Of a stretch of 64,000 nucleotides of DNA, positions 51,994 to 60,605 are shown one piece after another. The DNA is taken from the NCBI RefSeq assembly GCF_039541795.1, contig NZ_BAABGX010000002.1, positions 1 through 64,000 of the forward strand, given 5' to 3'. The notes beneath the pieces were generated by a model. It was not told where the DNA came from and ran no database searches. It was given only the letters and a program-made list of their open reading frames with translations. The DNA comes from Nibribacter koreensis. Its GTDB lineage: Bacteria > Bacteroidota > Bacteroidia > Cytophagales > Hymenobacteraceae. Made by a program: the position numbers and the translations under genes. Each line of letters begins with the position of its first letter. Position 1 is the stretch's first letter.

Positions 51994-54900
51994 ATGAGTA
52001 AAGAGAGAAAAACACCTATGAGCATGACGCAGAACTTCTCCCTGCTTCGGCAAGAGGCCGAGAAACTTCAGAAACCTGTAAGCGAGGAAGATGTCCAAAA
52101 CATGTCTCCGCATGAGGTGCGCCAGCTCATACAGGAACTGCAGATACACCAGGTAGAGCTAGAAATGCAGAACCATCAGATGCACCTGGCCACGCAAGAA
52201 CTAGAAGCCGCCACCCGCAAATACCAGGACCTCTACCACCATGCCCCCTTTGGGTACGTGACCCTGGATGAACACGGCATCATTGAAGAGGTAAATGCCA
52301 AAGGCAATCAGTTGCTGGAAGCTACCAGAGACCGGTTGGTAGCCCGCCGCTTTAGTCAGTTCATCCACCCAGACAGCTTGGACGCCTATTATGGCTTCTT
52401 CCGGAACGTGCTGCTATCAGACAAGCCCCAGACCATTGAACTGCAGTTATTGGCAGGCAACACCCGTACCTTTTATGCCCAGGTAGAAGGCCTGTTGTTG
52501 CGGCGCCCCAATGACACGGACCAATGCCGCCTGGCATTTGTAGACGTGACCGAACGCAAGGAAGCGCACCAAGAACTGTTTAACAAAGAGACTCTGCTGT
52601 CTGCCGTCATCAACAACTCGCTCAACGCCATTCAGGTATTAAAAGCCGTGCGCAATGCCCAAGGCCAACTCATAGACTTTGAATGGGTGTTGCTCAACAG
52701 AACGGCAGAGGTCTTTCTGGATTACACCCAGCAACAATTAGGCAAAAAACGCCTTTCTGAGGTTTTGCCCGGCCTCATGGCAGAGCCGGTCTTCTCCAGA
52801 CTGGTAGAGGTAGTAGAAAGAGAACAGCCCACCACGTTTGCGGCCCACCTGCCCTGGCAAAAGCAAGACCGCTGGATTAACTGCGTGGCCGTGAAACTGG
52901 AGGATGGCCTGGTGCTCACCTCTGAGGACGTCACCCAGCAGCGCATAGCCAATGAACGATTGCAGGAAAGCCAACTTCTGGTCAAGAAGATGGCAGAGGC
53001 CATGCCAGATTTTCTTTATGTAGAAGATTTACAGCTGGGCCGCAACGTCTACAACAACCGCAATTTCCTGCATTTTCTGGGCTACACAGACCAGGACATC
53101 ACCGGCCACCCGCGCCAGTTGCTGGACACCCTCTATCATCAAGAAGACGCACACCTGTTGTTTGGCAGACATAACCGGTATAAAGAAGTGCCAGATGGGC
53201 AGTTTTTGGAATACATGGTGCGCATTAAAGACAAGCAAGGCGACTGGCGAAGCATCCACTTTAGGGAGACGGTGTTCAAGCGCGGAGCCAATGGCATTCC
53301 CATTCAACTGGTGGGCACCGCCCAGGACCTCACTGAAAAACTGCGCGCAGAGCAGAAACTACGCCAGATGCACAAGACCATCAGTGCCATTCTGGAAAGT
53401 TTGCCCATCATCATCTGGCGCATTGACGCAAAGGGTTGCATTTTAGAATCCATGGGTTCTGGCTTGCAGCGGCTAGGCTACCAGGACCATGAGCTGGAAG
53501 GCAAGTTTATTACAGACGTCAACCCCAGCATTGTTCCCAACATCGCCTCTGTGCTGGCGGGCAACTCAGACATTTTTTTAGGCGAGTCTGAGGTGAACGG
53601 CCAGAAAGTATATAAGCAAAACTACTTCGTCTATGACCCAGAAACCAAGGACGGCATAGGCTTCTGCCTGGATGTGACTGAACAGAAAACCGCCGAAGCC
53701 GAAGTCCTTCACCGCAACATGGTGCTGGACCAGCTGTTGCAACACCTGCCCCTGGTACTGGCGGTCCTAGATCTGCAAGGAAACTACCAGGAGATTAGAG
53801 GAGCCGGCCTGCGCGCCGTGGGCATAGAGGACAATGCCTTAAAGGGGAAGAGCCTTTATGAGGTCTTCCCTCACCTTAAAGCCAACATACAGGATATACT
53901 GGACGGCCAGGTGAAAACCTTTACCGCTTCATTTACACATCAAGGCAAAGAAGTCTATTTTCAAAACTTTGGATTCCTGGATAAGGAAAAGCAACTGGGC
54001 ATTGCGTTTGGCATAGACATCACAAACGTACATGAGACGCAGGAGAAGCTGGTCATGGAAAAGGAATTCTCTGAAAACCTTCTGGAGACGCACATCAATG
54101 GCATAGTAGCCTTTGATAAAGACTTGAACGTGACGGCCTGGAACAAGGCGATGGAAGAGATTACCGGTTACCCTAAGGCTAAGGTGCTAGGCAAGTCGGC
54201 CCAGTCTTTTCTGGCCAAAGGGAAACAGTCAGGCCTTAAGCAGAATTTAAAACGCGTCTTAAAAGGCTCATTGGTGACCATGCGGCACCTGCCCTTCCTT
54301 CCGCAGGACAAGTCCTTTGAGGTAAACCTGGCACCGCTCTTTGGACCCAACAAAGAGGTAGCGGGCGTCTTGGGCGTGGTATGGGATGTGACTGCCCAAA
54401 AAGCGAAACAGAAGGCAGAAACCCAGTTTGAGCTGTCCCAACAGAAAGCCGTAATGGAGGCTGTCCTGGCCACCCAGAATGAGGAGCGCAAGCGCATTGC
54501 CGAGGCCCTCCACAACAGCCTGGCCCAGCTGCTATATGCCGCCAAACTCAACCTGGAAGAACTACAGACCGAAGTATCTGACGGCTCCACCTTCCTTAAG
54601 CCTCTATCAAGGGTCTCTGGTTTTTTAGAGGACGCCATCAAAGAAACCCGTACTCTGGCCCATGAGCTTATACCCAGGGCGCTGCAGGACTTGGGCCTTA
54701 AGTCTGCCCTCAAGGACCTGGCTACCCGGCTTACCTCAAGATCGTTGTCCATTCAATGCATTGTCACTGGCTTTGACGCGCCTACAGACTATGCCCTTGA
54801 GACGCACATCTTCAGGTTTGTGCAGGAACTCCTGAACAATATCATGAAACACGCGCAAGCCACCGAAGCACTGGTGCAAGTGGTAGACCAGGGCAGAAAA

Positions 54901-55083
54901 GTGCGCATACGGGTAGAGGACAATGGCAAAGGCATGACTACCCAGCAAATAAAGGATAGCAACGCAAAAGGCATGGGCTTGAAAACACTCAAGAGCCGGG
55001 TTCATCTGCTGCAAGGCCATTTAACCATTGACTCTTCGGGCACAGAGGGCACCACGGTCACCATTGAGATCCCCACTAAATAA
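51994..55083 (+). CDS. Multi-PAS histidine kinase (HisKA_3 type)
   Basis: 1029 residues, no membrane span, so cytoplasmic. An N-terminal coiled coil, then about six PAS/PAC repeats over residues 70-810 (for example YHHAPFGYVTLDEHGIIEEV near 76, MPDFLYVEDLQLG near 330, FSENLLETHINGIVAFDKDL near 690). HisKA_3 dimerisation domain with phospho-accepting His in NEERKRIAEALHNSLAQLL near 828-846. HATPase_c has VQELLNNIMKHAQ near 945, VEDNGKGM and GMGLKTLKSRV. HisKA_3 kinases normally pair with NarL/FixJ regulators, and one lies at 56169-56819. Start ATG 51994, 50 bp after the CheB-CheR gene, so probably one operon. Confidence 0.93.
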   Translation: MSKERKTPMSMTQNFSLLRQEAEKLQKPVSEEDVQNMSPHEVRQLIQELQIHQVELEMQNHQMHLATQELEAATRKYQDLYHHAPFGYVTLDEHGIIEEVNAKGNQLLEATRDRLVARRFSQFIHPDSLDAYYGFFRNVLLSDKPQTIELQLLAGNTRTFYAQVEGLLLRRPNDTDQCRLAFVDVTERKEAHQELFNKETLLSAVINNSLNAIQVLKAVRNAQGQLIDFEWVLLNRTAEVFLDYTQQQLGKKRLSEVLPGLMAEPVFSRLVEVVEREQPTTFAAHLPWQKQDRWINCVAVKLEDGLVLTSEDVTQQRIANERLQESQLLVKKMAEAMPDFLYVEDLQLGRNVYNNRNFLHFLGYTDQDITGHPRQLLDTLYHQEDAHLLFGRHNRYKEVPDGQFLEYMVRIKDKQGDWRSIHFRETVFKRGANGIPIQLVGTAQDLTEKLRAEQKLRQMHKTISAILESLPIIIWRIDAKGCILESMGSGLQRLGYQDHELEGKFITDVNPSIVPNIASVLAGNSDIFLGESEVNGQKVYKQNYFVYDPETKDGIGFCLDVTEQKTAEAEVLHRNMVLDQLLQHLPLVLAVLDLQGNYQEIRGAGLRAVGIEDNALKGKSLYEVFPHLKANIQDILDGQVKTFTASFTHQGKEVYFQNFGFLDKEKQLGIAFGIDITNVHETQEKLVMEKEFSENLLETHINGIVAFDKDLNVTAWNKAMEEITGYPKAKVLGKSAQSFLAKGKQSGLKQNLKRVLKGSLVTMRHLPFLPQDKSFEVNLAPLFGPNKEVAGVLGVVWDVTAQKAKQKAETQFELSQQKAVMEAVLATQNEERKRIAEALHNSLAQLLYAAKLNLEELQTEVSDGSTFLKPLSRVSGFLEDAIKETRTLAHELIPRALQDLGLKSALKDLATRLTSRSLSIQCIVTGFDAPTDYALETHIFRFVQELLNNIMKHAQATEALVQVVDQGRKVRIRVEDNGKGMTTQQIKDSNAKGMGLKTLKSRVHLLQGHLTIDSSGTEGTTVTIEIPTK

Positions 55084-55092
55084 GACCGCCTT

Positions 55093-55130
55093 CGTTTTTG
55101 GCTTGTTTTAGGGAAAACAGGCCAAAAACG
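55093..55130. repeat. 38-nt palindromic repeat, copy 26
   Basis: Between the convergent kinase and STAS genes. Flanks GCCTT/AAGGC extend the stem to about 23 bp. Confidence 0.9.
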
Positions 55131-55158
55131 AAGGCGCCAAAGGCAAGCTTGCCTCTTT

Positions 55159-55494
55159 CTATTTCAGTTGTAGGGCCGCTTCTTCTTTAGAAGGCACTAT
55201 GGTCATGATCATATGTAGACCAAGCAGTTCAAATACGTTGCGCACCTGGTCACTCATGCCATAAAGCACCATGGGAATGTGCAGACTATCCAGGGTGCCT
55301 AAGTGCGAGATAAAAACGCCCAAGCCCGCAGAAGATATGTATTGAAGCTTCTGGCAGTCAATCCAGAGTTGGGAGATAGGCCGAATGAGCGCATCTTCTA
55401 TGGCGCGGTCCACCTCCAGGCACGTGGATGCATCCATCTCTCCTTCTAAGCGCAGGATGTAGGCCTGTTGCTCTTGTTCTATTTCAATCTTCAT
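55159..55494 (-). CDS. STAS domain protein (anti-sigma factor antagonist type)
   Basis: 111 residues from ATG 55494 (MKIEIEQEQQAYILRLEGE); a longer frame to 55545 adds a basic stretch without family similarity. SpoIIAA-like STAS fold. The phospho-acceptor region reads YISSAGLGVFISHL near 54-68, with Ser in the expected (D/S)SxGLG position. VLYGMSDQVRNVFELLGL near 78-95 matches the C-terminal helix of the family. Such proteins bind anti-sigma kinases or regulators and are switched by Ser phosphorylation. It lies 63 bp after the next STAS gene on the same strand, so the two form an operon. Confidence 0.88.
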   Translation of the reverse strand: MKIEIEQEQQAYILRLEGEMDASTCLEVDRAIEDALIRPISQLWIDCQKLQYISSAGLGVFISHLGTLDSLHIPMVLYGMSDQVRNVFELLGLHMIMTIVPSKEEAALQLK

Positions 55495-55557
55495 GGCCTC
55501 ATGGGTTTTGTTTTTGAAAATAAGAAAAAGTATTCTCTTTTTCAACGGGCAGGTGCC

Positions 55558-55932
55558 TTATGTTTGTTTATCAGGCTGTTGCACGTACTGGAGAGCATTT
55601 TGCAGCGTAGGTTTTATGGTGACCAGAGAGTCAAAGCCAGAGCTGCTCACCGTTGCTTGAATGTCTTTGCGCATGTTATAGAGCACCAGCTCTTTCTTTT
55701 GCGCCTGTAAATTTGAGAGGTAGGGTAATAAAAGCCTAAGGCCTGAGGGGGTTACCTGCGTGATGCTTCCAAAATCCACCAGAACAAAGGAGCTCTTGAA
55801 GGGCGCGGCCTCCCGCAAGGCGTTTAAGAGGGTTTCGGCGTACTTTTCATCCAGGCTCCCGTGAAGAATAACCAATGGCGTATGCCCCGCCAATAGGGTT
55901 GCCTGCACGCTTTTTTCATTTCTGCTTTCCAT
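55558..55932 (-). CDS. STAS domain protein, divergent
   Basis: 124 residues. STAS-like fold: VILHGSLDEKYAETLLNAL near 21-39, SSFVLVDFGSITQVTPSGLRLLLPYL near 47-72 with Ser in TPSGL at the phospho-site position, and a C-terminal helix. More divergent than its neighbour. First gene of a two-STAS operon, divergent from the NarL-type regulator. A direct contact with the kinase or regulator next to it is plausible but unproven. Confidence 0.78.
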   Translation of the reverse strand: MESRNEKSVQATLLAGHTPLVILHGSLDEKYAETLLNALREAAPFKSSFVLVDFGSITQVTPSGLRLLLPYLSNLQAQKKELVLYNMRKDIQATVSSSGFDSLVTIKPTLQNALQYVQQPDKQT

Positions 55933-55970
55933 ACCTGTCGCCTCTTTATACCCTAGCAGTCAACTATTTA

Positions 55971-55978
55971 CAAATATA
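55971..55978 (-). promoter_or_regulatory. Candidate -7 element of the STAS operon
   Basis: TATATTTG on the leftward strand, a perfect TAnnTTTG, 39 bp before the start codon. The -33 position reads TTTC and not TTTG. Confidence 0.4.
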
Positions 55979-56168
55979 AATTTAACATTGAAACTTTACA
56001 GATGGGTAAATACTATAAAAACTAGTACAAATACGCATTCTTCACCCGGGGGCATATTTTACGTATGAGAAGTGATGCTTGAGAAGATGCTAAGCTGTAT
56101 TTTTAATTATTGATTGTGGTTGTACCTCAAGAACGCCCACATAACGTAAAGGCTTACCCCCAAATACT

Positions 56169-56819
56169 ATGATAAAAGTTATTTTAGCAGATGACCATAC
56201 CTTGATTAGAGATGGATTGAAGTCACTTCTAAAGTCTGACAGGTCCATTCAGGTCATTGGCGAGGCAGAGAATGGCGCTAAGCTACTAGAACTGCTAGAA
56301 ACCCACACCCCAGACGTGGTCATGCTTGATTTGAACATGCCGGTCATGGATGGTTTTGAGGCGCTCACGCACCTGCAGGCCAAACATCCGCATGTAAAAG
56401 TCTTGGTCTTAACCATGCTAGACCAGGATAGTTATGTGACCAAAGTACGCACCGCCGGCGCCATGGGCTACGTACTCAAGTCGGCGGGCCGTACCGAGCT
56501 CATCCACGCCATTAAAACCGTAGCCGACAACAACTCCTACATTTGCTCTGAGGTGGCTTTAAACCTTTTGAACCGCGTCAACAACGGCCCGGCTGTACCT
56601 TCTGAGGGGTCTGGCAAGACACCATCTGATTTGTCTAAGCGGGAAATGGAAGTACTACGGCTTATAGCAGAAGGATACACCAACGCAGAGATTGCAGACA
56701 AGCTCTTCGCCAGCAAGCGCACCATAGAATCACACCGGCAGCACTTGATTGAGAAGACCAAAGCCAAAAACACGGCTACGCTTATCAAATACGCCATCCA
56801 GCAGGGCTTGATTGACTAA
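56169..56819 (+). CDS. NarL/FixJ-family response regulator
   Basis: 216 residues. Receiver domain (1-120) with acidic Asp8-Asp9 (ILADDHTLIRDG), phospho-acceptor Asp54 (VVMLDLNMPVMDG), Thr in VLTMLD and Lys in GYVLKSAG. LuxR-type helix-turn-helix (about 150-212): LSKREMEVLRLIAEGYTNAEI and KRTIESHRQHLIEKT. All key residues present. The nearest likely partner is the HisKA_3 kinase at 51994-55083. DNA targets unknown. Ended by a 29-bp perfect hairpin. Confidence 0.95.
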   Translation: MIKVILADDHTLIRDGLKSLLKSDRSIQVIGEAENGAKLLELLETHTPDVVMLDLNMPVMDGFEALTHLQAKHPHVKVLVLTMLDQDSYVTKVRTAGAMGYVLKSAGRTELIHAIKTVADNNSYICSEVALNLLNRVNNGPAVPSEGSGKTPSDLSKREMEVLRLIAEGYTNAEIADKLFASKRTIESHRQHLIEKTKAKNTATLIKYAIQQGLID

Positions 56820-56829
56820 GCGTTAAACC

Positions 56830-56895
56830 AAAACCTCCCTTGCAAGCAGAAGCCAGCGCCTAAAGACGCTGGCTTCTGCTTGCAAGGGAGGTTTT
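56830..56895. terminator. Strong bidirectional terminator after the response regulator
   Basis: 29-bp perfect arms (AAAACCTCCCTTGCAAGCAG and on, with complement) and an 8-nt loop. It ends in GGTTTT on each strand and also serves the convergent gene at 56928. Confidence 0.88.
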
Positions 56896-56927
56896 ACACG
56901 GGCTTGGAAACCAAGCTCCTCTAGATG

Positions 56928-57122
56928 TTATTTTTTATTGAGGGCTGAGAGTCTTAAGACATTGTTACCCACTTCTGTCTGTTGGATGTAGGCCTGCTTT
57001 AATTCTTTTAGCCTGCAAACAGCGTCTTTGATGGTAGATGGATCTGTAGCAAGAAGCATGTTGTTCTTTAATAGCTTCTCTATAGGCTGCATAGCCGCTT
57101 TTTTCTTTGCTGTGATACTCAT
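56928..57122 (-). CDS. Small basic helical protein of unknown function
   Basis: 64 residues from ATG 57122 (MSITAKKKAAMQPIEKLL); a longer frame to 57170 is less likely. Mainly helical: STIKDAVCRLKELKQAYIQQTEVGNNVLRLSAL. No signal peptide or family recognised. Convergent with the response regulator. Confidence 0.5.
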   Translation of the reverse strand: MSITAKKKAAMQPIEKLLKNNMLLATDPSTIKDAVCRLKELKQAYIQQTEVGNNVLRLSALNKK

Positions 57123-57282
57123 AGGAGTGTAATCAAAAGAATTTGGGAAACCACATACTAGGGGGAACAACGAAGCTACGGTTACTTTTTTATTTTCACA
57201 ACCTTTTATTATATGAATAATTTAAGGGTTTGTTGCATCATTAATTTTAACTACCTTTACTTTGAACGTTAAAGAGATTGAC

Positions 57283-57369
57283 ATGCAACCATTTCTGGGA
57301 TTCCTATTTTTCTTTCTAGGCTTACTGGCATCGTTGGTGACTTGGTTGTTGAACCTCATCTTCGGGTAG
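57283..57369 (+). CDS. 28-residue hydrophobic peptide (candidate small ORF)
   Basis: ATG 57283 to TAG 57369, a single-span peptide beginning MQPFLGFLFFFLGLLASLV and ending LLNLIFG, with almost no charge. The upstream sequence has TTTG, 19 nt, then TACCTTTA, close to a Bacteroidota promoter, about 30 bp before the start. Could be a small membrane modulator, a toxin-like peptide, or chance. Confidence 0.4.
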   Translation: MQPFLGFLFFFLGLLASLVTWLLNLIFG

Positions 57370-57514
57370 TCTTTTCCTTCCTTCGCTCCTTTTCTTTCCT
57401 GCACAGGATTCTACGCTTGTGTGCCTTATTTTCTTTTCCCTGCCCCGCTAGGGGTTGCTAAAAATCAGCGTACTTTTGTACCCCCATTTGCCTGCGTTCG
57501 TTTGATAGGTTGGA

Positions 57515-58531
57515 ATGGCTTGCCCAACAGATTCTATGGCTACACCTTCGTCCTCCTCTCCTATTAGGTTAATGGCGCTTATGTTAGGACTGGCCTTTGT
57601 GCTGCTCAGCATAAAGTTCATTGCCTTTTTCATCACCCACTCCAATGCCATCTTCACCGATGCCCTGGAGTCTATCATCAACTTTGTGACGGGGGGCTTT
57701 GCCTTATACAGCGTTTATTTAGCCGCTAAACCCAAAGACCAGGACCACCCCTACGGCCACGGCAAGATTGAATTCCTATCCTCTGGGTTTGAAGGCACCC
57801 TCATCTTATTGGCGGGCGTGGCCATTATCATCAAGTCCATTTACAACCTCCTCTATCCGCACCCCATTGAAAGCCTGGATTGGGGTATTCTGCTCACGGC
57901 CGTTACCGGCGGGGCCAATTACCTGGCTGGCCGCTACCTGGTGCGCACCGGCACCCACCAGCATTCGCTTACCATCATTGCCAACGGCAAACACTTGCTC
58001 ACAGACGCTTATACCAGCGTGGGCCTCATCATTGGCTTGGTGGCCATTTACTTCTTTGAGTATGTCTGGCTAGATGCCGTGGTGGCCATCATTTTTGGGT
58101 CTATCATCACCTATACCGGCTATGGGCTGGTGCGCAACTCCATCTCTGGGGTGATGGACGAAGCAGACCATGAGCTCATTACCCGCATCATTTCTGTCTT
58201 AAACCAGCGCCGCAGGCAAAACTGGATTGACCTGCACAACATGCGCGTCATTAAATACGGCCGTCAACTGCACATAGACTGTCACCTAACCCTGCCCTGG
58301 TACTTTAATCTGGTGGAATCCCACGCCGAGGTAGAGGCCTTGCAAGAAATCATCACCGAGGAGCTAGGTGACGTAGTGGAGTTGTTTGTTCACCTTGACC
58401 CTTGCCTGCCTCCAGACAGCTGCAAGCTCTGCACCAAGGCAGACTGCCACGTGCGGGAGAATGCCTTCATTGGCCGGGTGGAATGGACGTTGGAGAACGT
58501 GATTGAAAATGAAAAGCATGTGTTGATTTAA
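57515..58531 (+). CDS. Cation diffusion facilitator family transporter
   Basis: 338 residues; ATG 57515 or 57536. Six membrane spans over residues 20-220 with CDF motifs: ALESIINFVTGGFALYSVYL near 50-70 (Asp in TDALES), HPYGHGKIEFLSSGFEG near 86-102, ANGKHLLTDAYTSVGLIIG near 152-170 (His/Asp metal site) and SGVMDEADHELI near 210. The cytoplasmic C-terminal domain carries an extra Cys-rich end, CLPPDSCKLCTKADCH, not found in all CDF proteins, which may bind metal. Exports Zn2+, Fe2+, Co2+ or Mn2+ by proton exchange; the metal cannot be told from sequence. Confidence 0.93.
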   Translation: MACPTDSMATPSSSSPIRLMALMLGLAFVLLSIKFIAFFITHSNAIFTDALESIINFVTGGFALYSVYLAAKPKDQDHPYGHGKIEFLSSGFEGTLILLAGVAIIIKSIYNLLYPHPIESLDWGILLTAVTGGANYLAGRYLVRTGTHQHSLTIIANGKHLLTDAYTSVGLIIGLVAIYFFEYVWLDAVVAIIFGSIITYTGYGLVRNSISGVMDEADHELITRIISVLNQRRRQNWIDLHNMRVIKYGRQLHIDCHLTLPWYFNLVESHAEVEALQEIITEELGDVVELFVHLDPCLPPDSCKLCTKADCHVRENAFIGRVEWTLENVIENEKHVLI

Positions 58532-58537
58532 GCGATG

Positions 58538-58575
58538 CGTTTTTGGCCTGTTTTCCAGAAAATAGGCCAAAAACG
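58538..58575. repeat. 38-nt palindromic repeat, copy 27
   Basis: Seven bases past the CDF stop. Stem extended by ATG/CAT to 21 bp, then ATTTT, so it probably also terminates this transcript. Confidence 0.9.
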
Positions 58576-58686
58576 CATTTTCAATTGTCTATTGGTAAGG
58601 TGGCTTGTTGGTTTTTAGTTTGCTTTTTGTGGTTGATGGTTTGGTCATCCACAAACAAGGTTGTCTTTCCAATTGAGACGTCTCTT

Positions 58687-59199
58687 ATTGTTGGTATTCT
58701 CGCCAATGCCTAAGACTGCCGCTCCAGCTGCAAGTACCCTTGCCACTGCTTTGGTGCACTTCCCTGAGCTGTTCTCTTGGCAATACCGCCTTTACCGGTG
58801 CGCACTACCTTTCTTGTTGCATAGCCTCCGCTAAGCGCTCAAGGCCGCGGGGCCCCGTCTTGGCCCTTCGCACTGCTGTTGTACTCTGGGCCTTTGGCCC
58901 CGCCTTTCAGGCGACGAAACAACAGAGGCGCTCAGGACCAAGACTGGTTCTGGTCCCAATGCTGCTCAGACTTGTTGGTTGGTTCTGGTGTTTGCAGGCA
59001 ACGACGGGTACTGTCGCAACAGAGTCATTCGTGCTGGCGCACGGCTGTAGCCATCCGCTGTCCCTTGCGCGTGGTTCAAGTCTTGGACTTGGACCCATGA
59101 TGCAGGCAGTTTTCAACTGCCGTTGGCCTTCTGCCTAGTGATGCACATTGCTACTTTACCACGCATTGCGTCCCCCTCCGGAGGGGGTAGGGGGAGGAC
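58687..59199 (+). repeat. ~500-bp dispersed repeat, copy D
   Basis: Matches copy A nearly throughout. The last ~170 bp (from GTTCAAGTCTTGGACTTGGA through CCCCCTCCGGAGGGGG) are almost identical. Copies differ mainly in an internal stretch near 58975-59015. GACTCAAGGCTCAGGACTCA-type text follows. The remaining 59200-59412 has no supported gene. Confidence 0.88.
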
Positions 59200-59412
59200 A
59201 GGGGCGCCTTCAGACTCAAGGCTCAGGACTCATGACTAACGAGTAGCGTACGGCAGGGCCTGCGAGCGTCTGCGCCAGGAAACACGCTATACACCCTTAC
59301 TACTGCACGGGGTAGGTGGGTCTGGGTAATGGGTAAAATCTTATCTCCGGAGACATTAGGTTTTACGCAGAGCGACGCTACGAATCATGGAGAGACAACA
59401 AATACTGCATCT

Positions 59413-59450
59413 CGTTTTTGCCTTGTTTTCTAGGAAATAGCCAAAAAACG
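59413..59450. repeat. 38-nt palindromic repeat, copy 28
   Basis: 16 bp beyond the stop of the EEP gene. CGTTTTTGCC and GCCAAAAAACG. Confidence 0.85.
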
Positions 59451-59465
59451 GTTTGCCTAAACAAA

Positions 59466-60605
59466 CTACTGCTTGTCTGCTTTAGGCGTAGGTTTTAGCC
59501 AAAGATCACTCACGATGGGGTAATGGTCTGATAGCTTCTGCCGAATGGCGCGGTACCCGCTCCCCACCAGCCGCTTGTCATGCAAAAGGTAATCAATGCG
59601 CAGAATAGAGAACATGCCGTCATAAGTATTGCCTAATCCCCAACCGCTCTCAATAAAGGCATCCTGCAGCCCTTTGCTAATTTTATTATACGTGAACGAG
59701 GCCGGCGGATCATTGAAATCGCCGCACACAATGACGGGGTACGGAGACTGTTGAATGTGCCGGGCTACCACCTCTACCTGCCGGGCCCGCTTAATGGCTC
59801 CCACCTTTAAGCGCATGATGATGTTGCGCGAGGCCGTGACCTTTTCCTCATTGGTGGGCTTAGCATTGGGGTTGCCCAAGAACTCGTAATCCTCACGCTT
59901 AAAACGGTTAGACTGTAGGTGCACATTGTACACTCGTAGGGTATCCTGTCCCACCTTTATGTCGGTGTAAATGCAGAGATTGTTCGTCTCTTCATTAAAC
60001 ATAATATTTCCCCTTCTAACAATAGGATACGTACTAAAAGTGGCTATTCCCCAGTGGTCGGTTTGGCGCTTGGTCTCGGTGTAGGCTACGTGTTTCTGGG
60101 TGGTCTTCTGAAGGTGCAGCAAGGTATCCAGGTTGTTGCGGCCTGCCTTGGACGAGGTATAAAACTCCTGAAAACACACCACGCTGGGAGCCTCGTCCTG
60201 CACCATTTTAAAGATCTTTTCGCGGGTTAAGGGGTTACCAGTCCAATTGTACAAATCAAAGAGCCTGGCATTAAAGGTAAGCACCCGCACTCGTTCTGCC
60301 ACGGCAGGCACCTCTGCCGGAAACAGATTAAGTTGTACCTGGGCCCGAAGGTTGTCCAACCCAATCAACAAAACAAACAAAGAGATGAACAACGCCCGGC
60401 TTTTCACCAACAACCAGTACACCACAAAAAGCAGGTTTACTAGTAAGACCCCTGGATAGGTAAGTGCAAACAGACTGGCGGGCCAGAAAACGCCCGGGTT
60501 AATATAAGAGCAAATATGCGCCAACAGCAGCCACGTCGCTACTCCAATATTAAGGAGCACGATCAGCTTAAACAGAAAACTCCTTCTGGTTTTTTGGGTA
60601 GCCAC
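59466..60605 (-). CDS. Membrane-anchored endonuclease/exonuclease/phosphatase family protein
   Basis: 379 residues, GTG start at 60605. Three membrane spans lie at about 12-90 (FLFKLIVLLNIGVATWLLLA, YPGVLLVNLLFVVYWLLV), then an EEP domain with VRVLTFNARLFDLYN near 107, VCFQEFYTSSK near 142 (Glu metal ligand), VCGDFNDPPAS near 303 (Asp/Asn), LRIDYLLHD near 338 and LSDHYPIVSDLWL near 358 (Asp-His). The catalytic domain is on the outer side of the membrane. Family members hydrolyse phosphodiester bonds in nucleic acids or phospho-lipids, and the target here is unknown. Confidence 0.9.
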   Translation of the reverse strand: MATQKTRRSFLFKLIVLLNIGVATWLLLAHICSYINPGVFWPASLFALTYPGVLLVNLLFVVYWLLVKSRALFISLFVLLIGLDNLRAQVQLNLFPAEVPAVAERVRVLTFNARLFDLYNWTGNPLTREKIFKMVQDEAPSVVCFQEFYTSSKAGRNNLDTLLHLQKTTQKHVAYTETKRQTDHWGIATFSTYPIVRRGNIMFNEETNNLCIYTDIKVGQDTLRVYNVHLQSNRFKREDYEFLGNPNAKPTNEEKVTASRNIIMRLKVGAIKRARQVEVVARHIQQSPYPVIVCGDFNDPPASFTYNKISKGLQDAFIESGWGLGNTYDGMFSILRIDYLLHDKRLVGSGYRAIRQKLSDHYPIVSDLWLKPTPKADKQ

